Position numbers and translations under genes: made by a program. 10,017 nucleotides of DNA, from contig CAMWJT010000031.1 in NCBI GenBank assembly GCA_947174625.1, positions 1 through 10,017 on the forward strand. Direction: 5' to 3'. This document shows positions 6,675 through 10,017 of the stretch, piece after piece (the first letter of the stretch is position 1; the number at the start of each line of letters is the position of its first letter). The notes under the pieces are model-generated. The model was not told where the DNA came from, did no database searches, and was given only the letters and a program-made list of their open reading frames with translations. The stretch is from an uncultured Ruminococcus sp. (GTDB lineage Bacteria; Bacillota; Clostridia; Oscillospirales; Ruminococcaceae).

Positions 6675-8123
6675 CTGAGAGGTAGAATCAAAGCACTTGT
6701 CGCTGTGACAGCCGTTGCATTGAGTGCGACATTGTTTGGCAGTTCCCTGATTTATGCCAATATGACAAGCGATTACAGAAGTTGGAAACAGACAGGGAGC
6801 AGCTGGAGCAGTATGACAATGGGGACAAACGGCGGAACAGTCGCAAAATACGGCTGTGCCGTGACTTCGTCGGCAATGCTGATGGTCAAGTCCGGTACGG
6901 TAACGGATGCTGATTTCAATCCGGGTGTTTTGGTTGAATTCCTGAATGAAAATGGCGGTTTTTCATCGGATGGTGATCTGAATTGGAACGCATTGGCATA
7001 TTATGCACCGGATTTTAAATTTGACGGCAGACTGAATCTGTATGGCACAGAGGAAGAAAAAGTCCAGAGAGTCCAGCAGTTGCTTGCGGACGGTTATTCT
7101 GTGGTGGCACAGGTGAAGTATGGCGCACACTTTGTTGCAGTTGACAGCGTGAACGGCACAGAAATTAAAATGATGGATCCCGGCAGTCAGGGGACATCCC
7201 TGAATGCAACATATGGAGTTGCAAGCATGACTTCTTTGCGGATTTTCCGTACATCAAATTCTGGGAATACTGGAAATTCAGGAAATTCTCAGAATTCAGG
7301 GAATTCCGGATTATCGGAAATCCAGAATTCTGTGCAGATGCCTGTACATCAGGATGCGCCGGAAACAGCGCCGGAGATCCTTACGGAAGTGCCTGCAACT
7401 GCACCAATTGTTGTAGAATCCTCTACTATGCCTGCAACCATGCCGGAAACAGCACCTGTCACAACCATTGTAGAGACTGAAACAACTGCAAGTGAAGTGA
7501 CGGAATTATCAGAAACAACAGAGACATCAGAGACATTCAGTACAACAACAGAAATCATTCAGACTGCACCGGTTGTAGAGACAACGCAAGTTACAACAAC
7601 AACCAGACCAGCAACCATGCCGGAGATTGTGATTCTCACGAAAGCACCAGACAGTACGACGGCGACGACACAAACGGAGATTCTGATTGATCCGATTATA
7701 GAAAATCCAGAAAATCCGAATATTTATAATATTCAGGATGTCCAGGAATCAGAGCAGAATTTAGATAATATCCAGATTATTTTGCTGGAAGCAGCACCGG
7801 AAACAGCACCGGGGATTGCTTCTGCAAATCCGACCGAAGAAACAGTTCCGGTCTGTGTGCCGGGAGATCAGGCAGAATCTATCTTGAATCAGATCAAAGA
7901 CAAAGATCTGTATATGACAGTGAGATTCTATATGCTCAAAGATCTGGATCTGTTAGCAGAACCGGACGGCACTTCTGCATCATTGCTGACCGTTCCGGCA
8001 GGGACTTATCTGGATGTGATAGACATAGACACAGAATTCCGGTGGGGAAAAGTTTGCTATGAGGGACAGGAAGGATGGATTTCCTTACGTTCCGCAAACC
8101 TGGCAGCAAGCAATTGCCATTGA
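6666..8123 (+). CDS. Secreted C39-like cysteine peptidase with Thr-rich linker and SH3-like domain
   Basis: The predicted secreted protein is 485 aa. From ATG 6666: a signal peptide (1-31, basic RGRIK then a hydrophobic core, cut after SLIYA) and a Peptidase_C39_2-like domain (about 35-195) with Cys64 in YGCAVTSSAMLM, His155 in GAHFVAVDSVNG and Asp171 in MMDPGS. Gly/Asn/Ser repeats follow (about 197-217), then a Thr/Pro/Glu-rich linker (about 225-400) with three APETAP/MPETAP repeats. An SH3-like domain at about 414-478 ends with WGKVCYEGQEGWISLRSANL, which in many proteins binds the wall. ATG 6660 and an upstream TTG at 6639 are alternatives; 6666 has the best ribosome site. The substrate may be an envelope peptide or protein. 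The catalytic pattern is complete, but some family members are inactive. No peptide-export ABC domain is present, so this is not a bacteriocin-exporter C39. Confidence 0.85.
   Translation: MSFLRGRIKALVAVTAVALSATLFGSSLIYANMTSDYRSWKQTGSSWSSMTMGTNGGTVAKYGCAVTSSAMLMVKSGTVTDADFNPGVLVEFLNENGGFSSDGDLNWNALAYYAPDFKFDGRLNLYGTEEEKVQRVQQLLADGYSVVAQVKYGAHFVAVDSVNGTEIKMMDPGSQGTSLNATYGVASMTSLRIFRTSNSGNTGNSGNSQNSGNSGLSEIQNSVQMPVHQDAPETAPEILTEVPATAPIVVESSTMPATMPETAPVTTIVETETTASEVTELSETTETSETFSTTTEIIQTAPVVETTQVTTTTRPATMPEIVILTKAPDSTTATTQTEILIDPIIENPENPNIYNIQDVQESEQNLDNIQIILLEAAPETAPGIASANPTEETVPVCVPGDQAESILNQIKDKDLYMTVRFYMLKDLDLLAEPDGTSASLLTVPAGTYLDVIDIDTEFRWGKVCYEGQEGWISLRSANLAASNCH
7254..7316 (+). repeat. 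Gly-Asn-Ser coding repeat
   Basis: Imperfect 9-base units of the form GGAAATTCA or GGGAATTCC code for SNSGNTGNSGNSQNSGNSG, directly after the C39-like domain. It is a flexible spacer, and its unit length keeps the frame if copy number changes. Confidence 0.65.
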
Positions 8124-8145
8124 TTTTCGTCGTTCTATACGAAAA
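8124..8145 (+). other. Hairpin directly after the peptidase stop codon
   Basis: TTTTCGT (8124-8130) pairs with ACGAAAA (8139-8145) around an eight-base loop. The stem is A/T-rich and lacks a following T-run, so it is a weak terminator at best. It may protect the 3' end or act with the next hairpin. Confidence 0.35.
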
Positions 8146-8157
8146 CGATTAAGAATC

Positions 8158-8187
8158 CAGAACCGTCGGTAAAAGCCGGCGGTTCTG
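8158..8187 (+). terminator. Strong hairpin without a T-tract, possible terminator or attenuator
   Basis: A 13-bp stem pairs 8158-8170 with 8175-8187 around an AAAA loop: CAGAACCGTCGGT with GCCGGCGGTTCTG, including two G-T wobble pairs. It is the most stable-looking structure between genes here. No T-run follows (next bases are CATGAAATAAGG), so intrinsic termination may be inefficient. It ends eight bases before the AAGGAGA ribosome site of the lipoprotein gene, so it could instead set readthrough, RNA end or ribosome access. Confidence 0.5.
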
Positions 8188-8206
8188 CATGAAATAAGGA
8201 GAAACT

Positions 8207-8896
8207 ATGAAAAAGAAGTTAATCTTATTCTTAATTTTTGCTGTATCACTATTTGGTGGTTGCGGAAAACAAGATGATATGACATCCGATCTTTCAGGCA
8301 CAGAATCACAAGCTATTGCTGATAACTCTGTATCTGAAATTCCCGACGATGTGAGACAAAAATTGCAAGCGGCTTTGGATATAGACCCGATTACCATTCC
8401 AGCAGAAGAATGGACTGCTGAAACACTTTGTCAGGCGATCTACATAAATGGAGAGCCACTGTCTATTCCTTGTACACTGCATAGTCTTGGAGAAGGATTT
8501 GCCATACAGGAAACGGAGGAACAGCCACTATCTATCAATGAGTCAACCCACCGAGCAGGTACATTAATTACATATTATGGGAATGATATTGGAGGGGTTG
8601 TTGTAGCAGATTGTGAAAATAAGGAAGATTTTTTCAATGCGCCAATTTACAGCTTGTCTTTTTCCTTTGAAAACAGCCTGGATACAGATGCTATTCCGTT
8701 TTCTTTGAACGGACTTGGTTTTCATGCGAGTCATGAAGCACAAGTGGAACATTTGGCTTTTATGGATTTGTATGAGGCGGATGAAGCAACTAAGTTTTAT
8801 ATATACACCAAAAAAATTGATGGCATTGAGATAAAATGTACCTATATGAATGACAATCTTGATTCGGCTACGATTAGATTTCTAAATGAAGAATAG
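8207..8896 (+). CDS. Predicted lipoprotein of unknown function, atypical composition
   Basis: This 229-aa protein starts at ATG 8207, with AAGGAGA (8196-8202) just upstream. Residues 1-19 are a signal sequence: KKK, a hydrophobic core LILFLIFAVSLF, then GGC, giving an expected lipid-anchored Cys19. An Asp/Ser-rich tether follows, then a globular part (about 50-229) with mixed strands and helices. Visible segments include IPAEEWTAETLCQAIYINGEPLSIPCTL and NGLGFHASHEA. A Cys pair at 75 and 89, and Cys136 and Cys211, may form disulfides. I recognise no family with certainty; it resembles the general class of small Firmicutes lipoproteins. Its DNA has no CCGG in 690 bases, whereas prmA next door has about a dozen, and it is visibly richer in A/T, suggesting separate origin. 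It follows the peptidase after 83 bases holding two hairpins. Confidence 0.85.
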   Translation: MKKKLILFLIFAVSLFGGCGKQDDMTSDLSGTESQAIADNSVSEIPDDVRQKLQAALDIDPITIPAEEWTAETLCQAIYINGEPLSIPCTLHSLGEGFAIQETEEQPLSINESTHRAGTLITYYGNDIGGVVVADCENKEDFFNAPIYSLSFSFENSLDTDAIPFSLNGLGFHASHEAQVEHLAFMDLYEADEATKFYIYTKKIDGIEIKCTYMNDNLDSATIRFLNEE

Positions 8897-8924
8897 TTAC
8901 AGCAAAATTATAAAAAGTTATAAG
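8896..8924 (+). promoter_or_regulatory. Possible promoter for prmA
   Basis: GTTACA (8896-8901, 4 of 6 to the -35 box) and TATAAG (8919-8924, 5 of 6 to the -10 box) are 17 bases apart in the short gap before prmA. The region is so A/T-rich that chance matches are likely. Three copies of a TTATAA-type motif occur here (8908-8913, 8918-8923, 8938-8943). Confidence 0.28.
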
Positions 8925-8963
8925 CTATCGCAAAAAATTATAAGAAAGAGAGATTTTTGTATT

Positions 8964-9935
8964 ATGAATCTGAATTGGATCGAAGTAAAAATTATGACCG
9001 AAACACCGGCACTGGAGATACTGTGTGCCATGCTGACGGATCTGGGTGTCAAGGGATTTGTGACACAGGATAAAGAAAGTTTTCAGGAATTTTTAGAAAA
9101 TAAACAGGGGCAGTGGGATTATATCGACCAGGATTTAATGGGTCTTGCGGATTGTCAGACAAGCGTGACGTTCTATCTGCCGGATGATGCACAGGGTGCA
9201 GAACAGATGCTTGCCGTTAAAAATTTACTGGAGCAATTGAAAATTGCAGAAAATGCCGGATTTTTCGGCAGTCTGGAGCTGTTCACCAATTCCGTGAAAG
9301 AAGATGACTGGGCGAATAACTGGAAACAGTATTTTAAACCACTCCCGGTTGGTAAAAATTTATTAATCAAGCCGTCCTGGGAAGAAATCCCGGAAGAACA
9401 GAATCAGAGAATTATTTTAGAGATCGACCCGGCATCCAGTTTCGGGACTGGTCAGCATCATACGACAAGGCTTTGTCTGGAATTACTGGAAGAAGTGATT
9501 CAGAAACAAGACAAGATTCTTGATCTGGGTTGCGGGAGTGGGATTCTGTCTATCGGGGGTATTTTATTAGGCGCAGAATCTGCAACAGCTGTGGACATTG
9601 TAGAAAATTCCGTCCGGACGGCTGTCGAAAATGCCGGAAAGAATCACATCCCACCGGAGCAATACCGGGTTTACTGCGGTGATATTTGTCAGGATTCCGG
9701 ATTGCGTGAGAAAATCGGGGGAGATTACAATCTGATCTGTGCGAATATCGTGGCAGATGTGTTAATTGCAATGGCAGGACTGTTCCGGGGATTCTTGAAA
9801 CCGGACGGCTATCTGATCGTCTCCGGGATTATTTCTGAGCGTGCGGATGAAGTGATTTCCGTCCTGGAGCAGAACGGTTTTGTGAAAATCAAGATGCAGG
9901 AACGGGACGGCTGGGCGGCAGTATTATTAAATTAA
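8964..9935 (+). CDS. prmA: Ribosomal protein L11 methyltransferase
   Basis: PrmA is a cytoplasmic SAM-dependent enzyme that methylates ribosomal protein L11. The 323-aa product has the usual length and layout. The N-terminal substrate domain starts MNLNWIEVKIMTETPALEIL and has LGVKGFV. EIDPASSFGTGQHHTT (153-168) is a hallmark of the family, motif I is LDLGCGSGILSI (186-197), the acidic residue after strand 2 is in AVDIVENS, and NIVADVL (261-267) is the active-site loop. I chose ATG 8964 because the family starts with a short Met-x-Trp-Ile-Glu stretch. The same frame is open back to ATG 8886, but that would overlap the lipoprotein gene and add 26 residues unlike PrmA. The ribosome site is only a weak purine run (AAGAAAGAGAGA, 8942-8953). 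Its neighbours have no functional link. The 82 bases after it hold no clear terminator. Confidence 0.96.
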   Translation: MNLNWIEVKIMTETPALEILCAMLTDLGVKGFVTQDKESFQEFLENKQGQWDYIDQDLMGLADCQTSVTFYLPDDAQGAEQMLAVKNLLEQLKIAENAGFFGSLELFTNSVKEDDWANNWKQYFKPLPVGKNLLIKPSWEEIPEEQNQRIILEIDPASSFGTGQHHTTRLCLELLEEVIQKQDKILDLGCGSGILSIGGILLGAESATAVDIVENSVRTAVENAGKNHIPPEQYRVYCGDICQDSGLREKIGGDYNLICANIVADVLIAMAGLFRGFLKPDGYLIVSGIISERADEVISVLEQNGFVKIKMQERDGWAAVLLN

Positions 9936-10017
9936 CAAAAAATAGTAAAAACAGAATTATAATTTGTGCAGAATCACTAAATTTCAGATGCAAAATATAG
10001 AATATTTATAGAAATTA

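Noticed and set aside
8886..8963. Longer prmA start at ATG 8886
   Set aside because: It overlaps the lipoprotein stop and adds a Lys/Ser-rich stretch not seen at the start of PrmA. ATG 8964 gives the family-typical beginning.
9936..10017. Terminator or promoter after prmA
   Set aside because: The stretch is A/T-rich with no G/C stem and no paired -35 and -10 boxes that I would defend.

Overview
The window looks like chromosomal DNA from a Gram-positive bacterium of the Clostridia, plausibly a Ruminococcus-like member of the Oscillospiraceae. This rests on an LCP cell-wall protein, secreted and lipid-anchored proteins without outer-membrane machinery, Shine-Dalgarno sites before most starts, and an exported protein with a Thr/Pro/Glu-rich linker. 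The genus is inference. All supported genes are on the + strand, with short gaps. I see no RNA gene, CRISPR array or insertion sequence.

Region 1 (start to 1884): an LCP-family protein, probably missing its true start at the window edge, overlaps by 4 bases an exported protein with a TPM (YgcG/Psb32-like) domain. Region 2 (1885-2091) is an AT-rich gap with an extended -10 promoter and an A/T-rich upstream stretch. Region 3 (2092-6509) is a compact operon of a MoxR AAA+ ATPase, a membrane-anchored DUF58 protein and a polytopic membrane protein with an extracytoplasmic transglutaminase-like domain (TgpA-like). This is a known gene association.

Region 4 (6550-8123): a 36-codon ORF runs into the ribosome-binding site of a secreted C39-like cysteine peptidase, which has a long Thr-rich linker and a C-terminal SH3-like domain. 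The translation start regions of the two share an imperfect direct repeat with identical spacing. Region 5 (8124-8206) holds two hairpins. Region 6 (8207-8896) is an unrecognised lipoprotein whose base composition differs from every neighbour: it has no CCGG, a tetranucleotide common elsewhere in the window. Region 7 (8964-9935) is prmA, the ribosomal protein L11 methyltransferase. The last 82 bases are AT-rich with no feature I can support.

Read together, regions 1 to 4 are a cell-envelope neighbourhood: polymer attachment to the wall (LCP), a chaperone-like ATPase with its membrane partners, and an exported protease-like protein. The parts most worth a second look are the small ORF with its repeated start region, the compositionally foreign lipoprotein gene, and the strong-looking promoter before the MoxR gene.
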